From Haliotis asinina (Eukaryota; Mollusca; Gastropoda; Lepetellida; Haliotidae): a stretch of DNA of 64,000 nt. The notes under the pieces are model-generated. The model was not told where the DNA came from and made no database searches. It saw only the letters and a program-made list of their open reading frames with translations. The stretch spans positions 19,818,001 to 19,882,000 of the forward strand of contig NC_090291.1 of NCBI RefSeq assembly GCF_037392515.1, in the 5' to 3' direction. Made by a program: the position numbers and the translations under genes. Positions 1 through 12,500 of the stretch are shown piece by piece; the first letter of the stretch is position 1, and every line of letters begins with the position of its first letter.

Positions 1-144
1 TAGCATGACACTTCTCACAGTAAAACGTCGTGATCGTTATTTGAAGGGGAAAAATGTATGTACTGACATGCATTACTTTTCAAGATGACATGACGTTTTT
101 CGTGTGTGTTGTGTTTTAATTTGCGTTTTCTTGCGTATTATTAC

Positions 145-579
145 CTGTCCCACCGGGATATATGATGGTGCCAGTTCCAGTTCCGGTTCCAGTTCCACCA
201 GGGTAGATGATGGTCCCAGTGCCTGTTCCGGTTCCGCTTCCGGTTCCAGTTCCACCAGGGTAGATGATGGTCCCAGTGCCTGTTCCGGTTCCGGTTCCGG
301 TTCCGGTTCCGGTTCCGGTTCCACCAGGGTAGATAATGGTTCCTGTTCCAGTTCCAGTTCCACCAGGGTTGATAATGGTCCCAGTGCCTGTTCCGGTTCC
401 AGTTCCGGTTCCAGTTCCGGTTCCTGTTCCGGTTCCAGTTCCGGTTCCGGTTCCACCAGGGTAGATAATGGTCCCAGTGCCCGTTCCAGTTCCAGTTCCA
501 GTTCCAGTTCCGGTTCCGGTTCCGGTTCCGGTTCCGGTTCCCCCAGGGTAGATAATTGTACCAGTACCCATTCCGGTGC
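145..579 (-). repeat. Coding hexamer repeat, linker variant with GTIIYPGG motif
   Basis: This is the last visible exon of the left-hand gene, 145 codons. The coding strand is built from GGAACC/GGAACT hexamers (Gly-Thr), broken by repeated blocks reading [10 protein letters not shown]. The other linkers carry GTITGPGTG instead, so this linker was amplified from a different seed. Reading phase is 1 at both ends. No stop appears in any frame for much of the stretch because the repeat lacks stop triplets. Confidence 0.8.
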
Positions 580-3500
580 CTGCAGAGTTCCTTTACATGT
601 TTATCGACGTTAACATACAATTTAGAATTAGCATTTTACTTTGAAATGGTTGTCTAACAGTATCTGTCTAGCAGTATCTGACCAACATTATCTACCTAAC
701 AGTATCTGACTAGCAGTATCTACCTAACAATATTTGACTAGCAGTATCTTTCTAACAGTATCTGACTAGCAGTATGTTTCTCACGGTATCCGATCGCAGT
801 ATATGACCAGCAGCAACTGAGCAGCATTATCTGCCTAACAGTATCTGCCTAGCAGTATCTGCCTAGCAGTATCTTTCTTACAGTATCTGACCTGCAAGAT
901 TTGTCTAACAATATCTAATAGTATCTGATTCGCAGTATCTGTCTCTTAGTATCTGACTAGCAATATCTGTCCCACAGTATCTGACTAGCTGTATCTGTTT
1001 AGAGGTATCTCTCTAGGAGTACAGTGGAAGCTGTCTTACTCGGACCCTAAGTAACTCGGTTTTCTATAAAATTCGGACCGAATTGTTGGTCCCGGCAGAA
1101 GTTAACTAAGCTATCATTACATATAGGCTACATTACATATAGGCTAATTCGGAGTTCATGTAATTCGGATTTCGGACTGAAATCTCCGCCCTTCAAGGTA
1201 TAACAATATCAGTGTAGTAGAATCTGACAAGCAGTATCTGTCTATTGGGTGGGGATGGGGGGTTTCACACTAACTGAATTAAATATTTATGATGTACCCA
1301 CCTTGACATTTGTTACAAAACTTCGGGCATGTGGTTACCGCCCATTTAGCGTACATTGCCTGAGTACAAACATCGGTTCCATACTGAGCACAGTTTGGTG
1401 CTTTGTCCACGCACGTGCCTGCAAAAACAAGAGATTACAAAAGATTTTACAGACACGACAATTCATTCAATAATAAGCATTTTGTATTTTGAAACAAAAC
1501 AACTGTTTTCCATGACATCCAGTGAATATTTCACTGTTTTCTGGAATACTTTATCTTAAACTGACTGTCTGCTCATATTCATGAAGAGGATCACTGGATT
1601 GTCTGATCCTGATTATTTACAGAGTGAGGCTTTATACAACAGACAGACAAGAGAGCAAAGAAGCAAACACAACCAAATCATCTGATAAACAGACGCATAG
1701 GCCACTAATCATACTCATATATATTTCCAAAACAGCTTTAAATAACGATCGAAAAACCATTGAAAAACGGAGAGAAGATTTGGTAGCTTCAGTTTTGAGG
1801 CAAAGTCTTTACTTTCATAATAGATACGGTTCCATCAGCCATTAAAGATGTGTAACTAAATCGTGGTCGTTACATTTAGTGAATATCTCATATTGCCCCT
1901 ATCTAGATCACGGTATTCATTTTGTGTTGCAATGCACCAATTAATATGGAACCCTAGAAGGGCCATTGTAGCGTTGTCGCCCTCTCAAAAACAAGCAAAA
2001 AGTGGCAAAATTAATCAAAGTGCGACAATGCGACAATGCTACATTTCGACCATTTATTTCGGCCAAATATTTTTTCTATTTATCCAAAAACCGACAATGC
2101 GACGTATTCATTTCAGCTTAGATGGGACGACAACGCGACATATTTTGACCTTGAAAATTGTCTTTATGTTGCATTGTTGGCCACGCTTCTTCCATCGCGT
2201 GTGTGTAGATGATATATGTGTATAATCGCCATCACGTCTTCAACGGATGTTGTCCAGACATACCCTGTGGGTTTTATACGTGCGCATATACTGCCATCGC
2301 CAGTACTGGTATATCACAGTACCTGTTCCGGTTCCAGTTCCAGTTATTGTGCGTGTTCCGGTGCCAAACGAATTAGGCTGTGATCATAACTGAGTGAACG
2401 GATTTGGAGTTTTAACAGGTATTTGTGTAAACGTGGTTACAGCGATGAAATTTGTAGCTGTTTATGTTGACTATTGCTGACATTTTACAATGAAATGCAT
2501 TGCATATTCGTATTTTCTCGGAGTTTTTCGATGAATTAGTATTTAGCAGGAATGAATGAGATCGACAGTGTATGTGGCACAACCTTATGAGTTTTGCGTT
2601 AATGGAAATTACTCTCACACGTATGAGTGAATCATACAATTATAGGAACTAGCCTAATACTCAACAACGCAATTTACAAAATAGGAACACGTGACTGGCA
2701 AAGTGTAGTGACTGATGTGATCAACTATAACAGACAAAGACAATGGCATATATTGCATATTCATATTTTCTTGTTTACTCGATAATATGCACAGCCTATT
2801 TGACAAGACCGTTGACTATGACTATTGTTGACTATTTTCTAGATAGTTGAGAGAGTTCTCACATATGTGTATATGTTTCTGTATGTATAAAGACCTTTAG
2901 ATTATAACCTCTTGCAACAAACTTTTAGAACAATTTATGATCATCTGAATGTGAATGTTCATTTAAATCTGATTGTGTTCTGTACCTGAACCAGTTCCAG
3001 GTCCAGTGATTGTTCCTGTTCCTGTTCCGGTGCCAGTTCCAGGTCCAGTAATTGTTCCTGTTCCGCTTCCTGTTCCGGTGCCAGTGCCAGGTCCAGTGAT
3101 TGTTCCTGTTCCGGTGCCAGTTCCAGGTCCAGTAATTGTTCCTGTTCCGGTTCCTGTTCCTGTGCCAGTTCCAGGTCCAGTAATTGTTCCTGTTCCGGTG
3201 CCAGTGCCAGGTCCAGTGATTGTTCCTGTTCCTGTACCTTAGGAGAAACCCTATACTCAAATTTTCAAAATAAGAACGCTTGGAAGTCAATCTGAATGCT
3301 ATAAAACGACGAACGAGTGACTGGCAGAGTACTGGGGAAGAGAATGTCTGATTTATAAGTGAAATCAATCCTATGTGACTGTTGTGAACACATATTACTA
3401 ACAAGGACGATGAAACAAATTGCATATTACTACTTTCTCATTCACTCGATTATATACGCAGAGTATTTGGCACAGTCGAATGGATATTTTCTAAATAGTT

Positions 3501-6500
3501 TAAAGAGCTCTCACATATGTGTGTATATGTCATAAAATCATAGAAACTAACATTTGTTGCAGGTCAAGGCACAGTTGTCTGTGGCCCACTTCTCGTATTG
3601 ACCACTGCAGACCGTGCTGATGTCGTAACTCTTGCAGTTGGTCAATGTATCCACACAGGTACCTGTCAAAACAAACATTCGGCTGACTTTTCTCTATTAT
3701 AGATTTCAGTGTATTGTAGACATATAGCTTGAGTATTGCCGAGTGTGGCGCAAAACTAAACTCACTCAATCTATTATTATTTTTTCTCGTGTCGATGTTT
3801 GGCCTTTAGATAATAAACCGTTACAACAAATTTCTAGAACGCAATCTAGTGTGAGTGTTTGAATTAGATAGGATTCGTTTCCGAACCTGAACCTGGTCCT
3901 GGTCCAGTGATTGTTCCGGTTCCTGTACCGGTGCCAGTTCCAGGTCCAGTAATTGTTCCTGTACCGGTGCCAGTTCCAGGTCCAGTGATTGTTCCGGTTC
4001 CTGTACCGGTGCCAGTTCCAGGTCCAGTGATTGTTCCGGTTCCTGTACCGGTGCCAGTTCCAGGTCCAGTGATTGTTCCGGTTCCTGTACCGGTGCCAGT
4101 TCCAGGTCCAGTGATTGTTCCTGTTCCGGTGCCAGTTCCAGGTCCAGTGATTGTTCCTGTTCCTGTTCCTGTGCCAGTTCCAGGTCCAGTGATTGTTCCT
4201 GTTCCTGATCCCGCACCTTAAGATAAACCCTATACATAAATTTTCAAAATAACAACGCTTGGAAGTTAATGTTATTTGAAGACAAGAGAGTGACTGGCAG
4301 AGTATTAGTGCAAACAATGTTTGATCTATCAGTGAAATCAATCCCCAGTAGCAGTTGTGTTCGAATTTCACTGGCATAGCCAATACAATTTGGAGAAATA
4401 ACGTTCATTTCGTTGTTTTGTATTTCAGTTTTAATTTACTCCAAATTGCCTAATGCCGTTTTGACACTGGACTCCCCAATGATATTACTCCAGGCACTGT
4501 TCTATCCAGGAAGTGTATTTTCCGTTTGTTTTAGTTGAAAACGTGTTTTCGTGATGTGTTGTTCTTAGAATTGTTCTTAGTATCAAACTTTTTTTTTCTT
4601 TGGAAACTGTGTGAAGTTCGTCCAAGGTCCAAGCAGCACCACAGACACGGCAATTAATTGCATGTAATGAATAGTCTGCAGAATTGTTTTTATAGAAATA
4701 ATGTTATTTAATAAATTGATTTCATGCTTTGGAAAAGATTAATTTGGTTGTTTAATTGGCCTCTGTTTTTATCTATTTTCTTAACAGTTGAAAAAGCTCA
4801 TGTGATATGTGTATATATCATAAAATAATAGGAACTAACATTTGTTGCAGGTCAGTGCGCAGTTGTCGGTTGCCCACTTCTCGTATTGTCCACTGCAGAC
4901 CGTGCTGGTGTCGTAACTCTTGCAGTTGGTTAGTGTATCCACACAGGTACCTGTTAAAACAAACACTCGGCTGACTTTTCTCTACTGTAAACTTGTCATT
5001 TAGACCTGTAGATTATAATACAATGTTTCAGAACACAATATATGATCATCTGAATGCTTCAATAAAATATGATCCATTTCCGTACCTGTACCTGTCCCAG
5101 GTCCAGTGATTGTTCCTGTTCCTGTACCGGTGCCGGTTCCAGGTCCAGTGATTGTTCCTGTTCCAGTGCCAGTTCCAGGTCCAGTGATTGTTCCTGTTCC
5201 TGTTCCAGTGCCAGTGCCAGTTCCAGGTCCAGTGATTGTTCCAGTTCCGGTACCAGTTCCAGGTCCAGTGATTGTTCCTGTTCCTGTTCCTGTGCCAGTT
5301 CCAGGTCCAGTGATTGTTCCAGTTCCAGTGCCAGTTCCAGGTCCAGTGATTGTTCCTGTTCCAGTGCCAGTTCCAGGTCCCGTGATTGTTCCTGTTCCAG
5401 TGCCAGTTCCAGGTCCAGTTATTGTTCCAGTTCCTGATCCTGCACCTTAATGCAAATCCTATACTCAACTTGGAAATTTACATAACAAGAAGGCATGGAA
5501 GTGAATGATAATGCTGTGTAAAGACACGCGTATAACTGGCAGTGTATTGGTCGAGAGTGTTAGACTTGCCATCAGCTCCCTGTGGCTGTTGCAACCAAAT
5601 ATTACTGGCAAAGACAATAAAGAAAATGACATAATTATTTTCTCATTCACTCGATTATATACGCAGAGTATTTGACACGACCGCGTGGCTATTTTCTACA
5701 TAGCTAGAAGAGCTCTCCCAGATGTGAATATGTTATAAAGTCGTCATAACTAACACTTGTTGCATGTCAAGGCACAGTTGTCGGTTGCCCACTTCTCGTA
5801 TTGTCCACTGCAGACCGTGCTGGTGTCGTAACTCTTGCAATTGGCCAGTGTATCCACACAGGTACCTGTTAAAACAAACAATCGACTGACTTTTCTCTGC
5901 TGAAAACTTGTCATTTAGACCAGTCCTGTTCATTATGAACCGATTCAAAATAATATTTCATATCACAATACATGATCATATGAATGATGAATTAAAAACT
6001 ATCCTTTTTGTATCTGTACCTGTCCCAGGGCCAGTGATTGTTCCTGTCCCGGTGCCAGTTCCAGGTCCAGTGATTGTTCCTGTTCCAGTGCCAGTTCCAG
6101 GTCCGGTGATTGTTCCTGTTCCTGTCCCGGTACCTGTTCCAGGTCCAATGATTGTTCCTGTTCCAGTGCCAGTTCCGGGGCCAGTGATTGTTCCTGTTCC
6201 TGTTCCTGTTCCGGTGCCAGTTCCAGGTCCAGTGATAGTTCCGGTTCCTGATCCTGTACCTTAATACAAATCCTATACTCAGCTTGGAAATTTACAAAAC
6301 AAGAATGTCCTGTGGCTGTTGTAACCAAATAGTACTAGCAAAACCAATGAAATAGATAGCAAATTCATTCACTCAATTATGTACGCAATGTATCTGACAC
6401 GACCGTATCACAATTTTATAAACAGTTCAAGCAGTTCTTACGTGTGTGTATTTATCATAAATATATGATATAGGAACTAACACTTGTTGCAAGTCAAAGC

Positions 6501-9500
6501 ACAATTGTCGGTTGCCCACTTCTCGTATTGTCCACTGCAAACCGTGCTGGTGTCGTAACTCTTGCAGTTGGTCAGTGTATCCACACAGGTACCTGTGCAA
6601 ACAAGCACTCGGCTGACAATTCTCTGTTATTAATTTGTCTATTCTAACGTGAGGCCTTTAGATTATAACCCCTTACATCAACATTTTACAACACAATTTA
6701 TGATCATATGAATGTTGAATTAAAAATGATTATTGCCTGTACCTGTACCTGTTCCAGTGATTGTTCCTGTTCCGGTGCCAGTTCCAGGTCCAGTGATTAT
6801 TCCTGTACCGGTGCCAGTTCCAGGTCCAGTGATTGTTCCTGTCCCGGTGCCAGTTCCAGGTCCAGTGATTGTTCCTGTTCCTGTTCCGGTGCCAGTTCCA
6901 GGTCCAGTGATTGTTCCTGTTCCGGTGCCAGTTCCAGGTCCAGTGATTGTTCCAGTTCCGGTGCCAGTTCCAGGTCCAGTGATTGTTCCTGTTCCTGTTC
7001 CAGTTCCAGTTCCAGGTCCAGTGATTGTTCCAGTTCCGGTGCCAGTTCCAGGTCCAGTAATTGTTCCTGTTCCGGTGCCAGTTCCAGGTCCAGTGATTGT
7101 TCCTGTTCCGGTGCCAGTTCCAGGTCCAGTGATTGTTCCAGTTCCGGTGCCAGTTCCAGGTCCAGTGATTGTTCCGGATCCTGATCCTGTACCTTTACAA
7201 AAAGCATTCACTCAGCTACGAAAGTTACAAAATGAAAACGTATGTTAATGCTGTGTGAAGACAAGCCTGACTGGCAGAGTACTCGTGGAGAGAATGTTTG
7301 TTCTTACAGTGATAATATTATGAATCCTCATATGACTCAAGTGATAAAATGTCTCTGGCAAAGACAATGAAATCAATTGCATATTACTACTTTCTCATTC
7401 ACTCGATTATACACGCAGTGTATTTTACACGACCGAATGACTATTTTGTAAACAGCTGAAACAACTCTCCCAGATGTGAATATGTCATAAACTCGTTATA
7501 ACTAACACTTGTTGCATGTCAAGGCACAGTTGTCGGTTGCCCACTTCTCGTATTGTCCACTGCAGACCGTGCTGGTGTCGTAACTCTTGCAGTTGGTTAG
7601 TGTATCCACACAGGTACCTGTTAAAACAAACGCTGATCAGATATTACTGACAAAGACAATGAAATACATGCGCAAACAGCATACGACGCTTCGTGCAGGT
7701 CAGAGAGCCCAGTTAGTGTACATGAGATTCCTACGACAAAATGACCTTCCAAAAGGTTTTAAACGCCCATGTACCAATACCAGTCCCAGTTCCTGTAATC
7801 GTTCCAGTACCGGTCCCAGTTCCTGTAATCGTTCCAGTACCAGTCCCAGTTCCTGTAATCGTTCCCGTTCCCGTTCCTGTTCCTGTTATTGTTCCCGTTC
7901 CCGTTCCTGTTATTGTTCCCGTTCCTGTTCCTGTTATCGTTCCGGTTCCGGTTCCCGTTTGTGTTCCAGTTCCGATTCCTGTTCCCGTCATAGATCCACC
8001 TGGAATGATGTAAACGACGTCATTATAATATTCATTACCCTATATTTATTATTTACCATGACCACATCTTATTTACTGGTGAGTAAATTATTCTTCATAC
8101 AGATCTTAGAAAATAAGTAGGAGAGATAATGTGTAGCTGCTGGAAGGTGTGATAGATATGAGCAACTTGCATTTCATGCAGGTCAGTGCGCAGTTCTCGA
8201 CTGCCCATGTGGCGTATTTCGGGTCGTTACAGATGGAGGTGCCATAGCTTTTGCAGTTGGTGAGTTTATCCACGCAGGGTACTGTTATAGAAAAAATATG
8301 TCAACATCTTGAAAAATGGTAAACTACAACAATAAAGACATGAGTTCTATTGTTAGAAGGGGAAAGGGGAGGGGGGGGAGTGATGTTACGCCGCTTTTAG
8401 CATTATTCAAGCAATATAACGGTGGCGGATCCCAGGTCCTTTTGGAAGAACATTCTTTCTAGGCATGTTGCATGTCAAAGATTCCTTTCGTTTCTATATG
8501 GATATTGCTTAAAACACATAAAGGAAGTACGTCCTGAGTATGAAATGGCCTACCTATGCCGATACCTGTGCCAGTGCCGGTGACTGAAATAAGGCAATCA
8601 TGACTTAACATCACGTGACTTTGCTTGACTTTACGTCTCGTACTATAGCTGTTTTATATGAGACCTTTCTTCTCCAATATATCTATAAATTCACCACTGT
8701 ACGCGGGGGTACATTCGCACATTGATTAACGTCTACTAAAATGGTTACGGGGGCAAAACAGCTGAAGGGGCCAACTTGATCCCAAGCCGAATACCAAGCC
8801 CAGTCAGTGGTATTCGCACACAGATACCAATACTTCAATTTTGAAACATATTTATGCTTATGTTTTTTCTCGCAAAAAGGGACAAACGAAATACAGCTAG
8901 TCCTTAGCGTTCCTAAAGAACATATATGTGAAATGACTGTCTAATATACTTATAACACCCCCTCAGTATATGTAAAGCATCTTTTACATCGACAATGGCG
9001 TAAACTCCAGATAACTTACTTTGGCCCTGTCCGGAGCCAGTAGATGTGCCGCCAGTACCAGTGAAGTGACATGATGGTTTGCTGCAACACTCCCCAGGGG
9101 CTTTGGTTAAGGGACAGTTCGCGGGCAGATTGTTGTAAACTTGGCATCTGTCCGTAAAAGCAACATTAATACTCATATATTAATATCAATATGATTATCA
9201 ATCAATCATTTTTCACAAAAATATGAGCGTATCCTGTCCCATCGACACAAACACACGCATATGCCAACCAATTGTTCATCTAAACACGGGGACGTGTATT
9301 GTTAGTCACACTTTATTTTGTTGGTGGAGTGTCAGATTTGGAAACGTCCTTCATATGTCCAAAATAAACAAATTGATGCATGCCTAAGGCATTCACTGTT
9401 GTAACCATGACCAAACAATCTTTCAGGATTGATTTGCAAAGAGATGATGGCTGATTGTAATGTATTATTTTTGAAATATAGCCATAGCATAAAGAAAAAC

Positions 9501-12500
9501 ACTGGCAGCTGGATGATGATGTCAAGAAAACAATGACTCCGGATATTCCAACGATCTCAGCCCCGTGAATGCACGTAAATATCAGTAAAATATTTCGGGT
9601 ATGGTGAAAAGGGAAACGATCAGTTAGAAGCAGTTTGGAATCTTAATTCTTCCAACAACAGATAGTACCCATATCTGCACACGTTACTCTTCGCCAAGAG
9701 TGCTAAACCGTCCGGAAAAAGAAGGTTATCATCGACTTCACTTGCCAAAACTAGAAACAAAGATGAATGTGAGATGTATGGTATTAATTTTACAGAGAGA
9801 AAATATTTTCCAACAATTTGACTGAAGATTCATTGTAATTGTGACCTTGATTTGTCCCAATTCATTAAGAAAGAGCCGAGGCGTCAAAAATAAAAATACA
9901 CAAATCAGAGTTCATTCAAATAGTGCATATAGATTCACGTAATGAGACAGACACCTCATCACACGTTTTCTCACTGACGTTGACGGATGACGTCAGCAAG
10001 ACGCCTATTGCATAAGTCCAAGAGAGTCTGTCCACGTTTCTGTCGCTTTGTTGGTGTTGGTACACGCTGTCTCAGCCGAGGATCAAGATGGTCCGAGAAA
10101 GGTCCAGTGGGGTTCATGTCTAGAGAACGCGCTGACCAAGGCCAGACGATGACGTAAACTTTGCACGGGTATTCTCGAACAATTCTAGCAGTGCGCGGTC
10201 TTGCCTTGTTTTACATGACACTTCTTGTCTGTTGTCTCAATAAAGGGCCCCATAAAAATTCTGAGCACTTGATCTCTGTGTCGCTTGGCATTCAGATTTC
10301 CATTCAGAACCAGTCTTGTTTTCTGGCCACAAATGTCGCTCCATTTCCTTAACGCCTCCTTCATCGATGACCTTCTTGAACACAGTTTGGCGACAGTCGC
10401 TCTACTCTACGTCGAAAAACTCGAACTCTGACATCGTTTTTGAACAAGTTGAACCGACTTGAAGAGCACTCTCTCACAGCCACAGCTGACGTACAGTTCG
10501 TTCGTGACCACTGCAGCTGACGGCGTGGACGGGTCAAGGCCATTACACGCAAGGGGGCACGGTAGACTCGTACAAGGTCAGAGCAAATCGTCGTGATGAC
10601 TTAATTTTGCCTGGTAGTTGATTTTTTTTTATAAAAACTAAAAATCAGATGACATTGGTTGTCTAAATAAACATTACCTTCATGTGTATTTCATATTCAA
10701 AACGCTATCGACGTCGAGGATATTGCTTACTCCATTATAAAACCAGTTGTAGACCTGATACTATTAAGGCGTTTCTTCATACTACGATATAAATTATGAT
10801 ATACATATTTTATCTATATAACAATATTTTCATACATTTAACAGACACATGTAAGGATTGTTTTTATTTTTATATTGTACGTATCTAACAGGTATGGTAT
10901 TCAGAATTCGTTCATATGAAAAATATTTTTTTTAAAACTTAGACAGACTGAATTTCATATTTAAAATGTGTTATCTCAATTTTAAGTTTTAAAGTTAAAT
11001 GCGTTGCTGTTAGGGGAAAGAAATGAAGCCACATTCCGTTAACTCACACGCGCGTGTGTTTATCGGGATTTCTTCTCACACTGAGCTAAAATACTTAGAT
11101 ACAAATATAGCAACCTTTATTGTCACAGCAGTGGTGCAGATAAGATAATTCTTTAAACCTATCCTTCGGGGACCAGCGTGTCACACCTGACTAAAGGTCA
11201 GTGGATCTGCTGGCTTGAAGGAGAGACTTGCTTTACACGGTGTTTTTATATCGGGGAATACCAGCTTAGCGTTGCTGATTTGGGGTGAAAACGATAAGTG
11301 ATGCACATCGTTCATGTTTACCATATACGTGAACACCACGTGGGCCTGGAACAGAGGCATCTGGTGTGAGTGCCTAAGGGACGCAACTCTGTTTGGCAAG
11401 CGTTGTACCGTACGCTCGGTATTTTGACGTTAGAACAATGTTCCTTATATCACATTAGCTGGATTAATGCCGGGCATCAGAGGAACAATCAGATCAATGA
11501 CCACGTCTACCTCTCGAATTTGGATTAGGATTTGGATTAGGAATCGTCACATCCGGCATGTAGCGATGCGTGGTCCTGTGCAAGGACTTCAGGCCACAAA
11601 TCAATTAAAGTTAAGCAACGATGAGCGCGAAGAGTTCATGCATGGGGATCGTGTTTGGCAACTTGACCCCTTAGCGTTTATAGGATTTCAGTTCTGCCCC
11701 ACGACGAAGCACATGTGGTCTCGCCTTAGGAACGTGAGTTTGGTCAAACTTGCCCTTGTTCACCCAGCAGAATATGAGTACGCGTGGGATAAGTGACGTC
11801 ACTAATAGCATTTCATAGCTTGAGTTATCCGGGGTAGTCGGTGCTTCTGAGCAGTGTTAAGAAATAAGTGCCGTACAAATGAATAACATTAGAAAATATT
11901 ATTAACATTATTATTAAGTTCCAACAATCAGACATTGTTGCAGAATCTTACAATGCTTTGCATGTGTAGTATCCTCTAGTAGCGTCCACACATTCGCAGC
12001 TTTGGTCGCAGCCGTCAGTCCATTTTTGGCCTTGTTGGTAAGTCTTGCCCTTGTAGGTGCAGACTGAAACACAGCCAAGTACTTACATCAGCCTCTATGT
12101 CTATTAACGGTCTAAAGTAACCATCCTTAATGGTTTCAATGTTTGTCTTGAAAATAACAGCTTAATATTTGTACATTGTCTGATCCATATTTCATCAACA
12201 ATATATTCACAAGACCCATATCTGGTAGTATGAGATAGAACTACATGCCTTAAAAGAGGACTTTAACAATGTTGGTATCGGCTGTGACAACCATTTATTT
12301 TTATAAAATCGACGCTGAGTACAAGCACTGTAGACATTACAGGATTATACGCCGCCTGTAGGATGTGGTTCCAAATATCAAAGAAATAGAAATCCCAACT
12401 GAGTCAGACTTTGGTTGAGGGGCCCTAAGAATTCTTAACTTTGAACGTAGTTCAAAGTTCACAGGGCTACAAACTAGAATAACTAGCCTAGTTCTGTTGT

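Noticed and set aside
104-613. Ser-Gly-rich plus-strand reading frame and Arg-Asn or Glu-Pro frames on the minus strand
   Set aside because: Other frames of the same repeat exon; only the Gly-Thr frame connects in phase to a ShK exon.
2973-7248. Long plus-strand open stretches encoding Pro-Val repeats ([12 protein letters not shown])
   Set aside because: They are the antisense of Gly-Thr linker exons; the hexamer repeat has no stops in several frames. Splice sites and ShK exons fix the coding strand as minus.
10161-10352. Plus-strand open reading frame near 10.2 kb
   Set aside because: Antisense of the decayed Tc1-like transposase.
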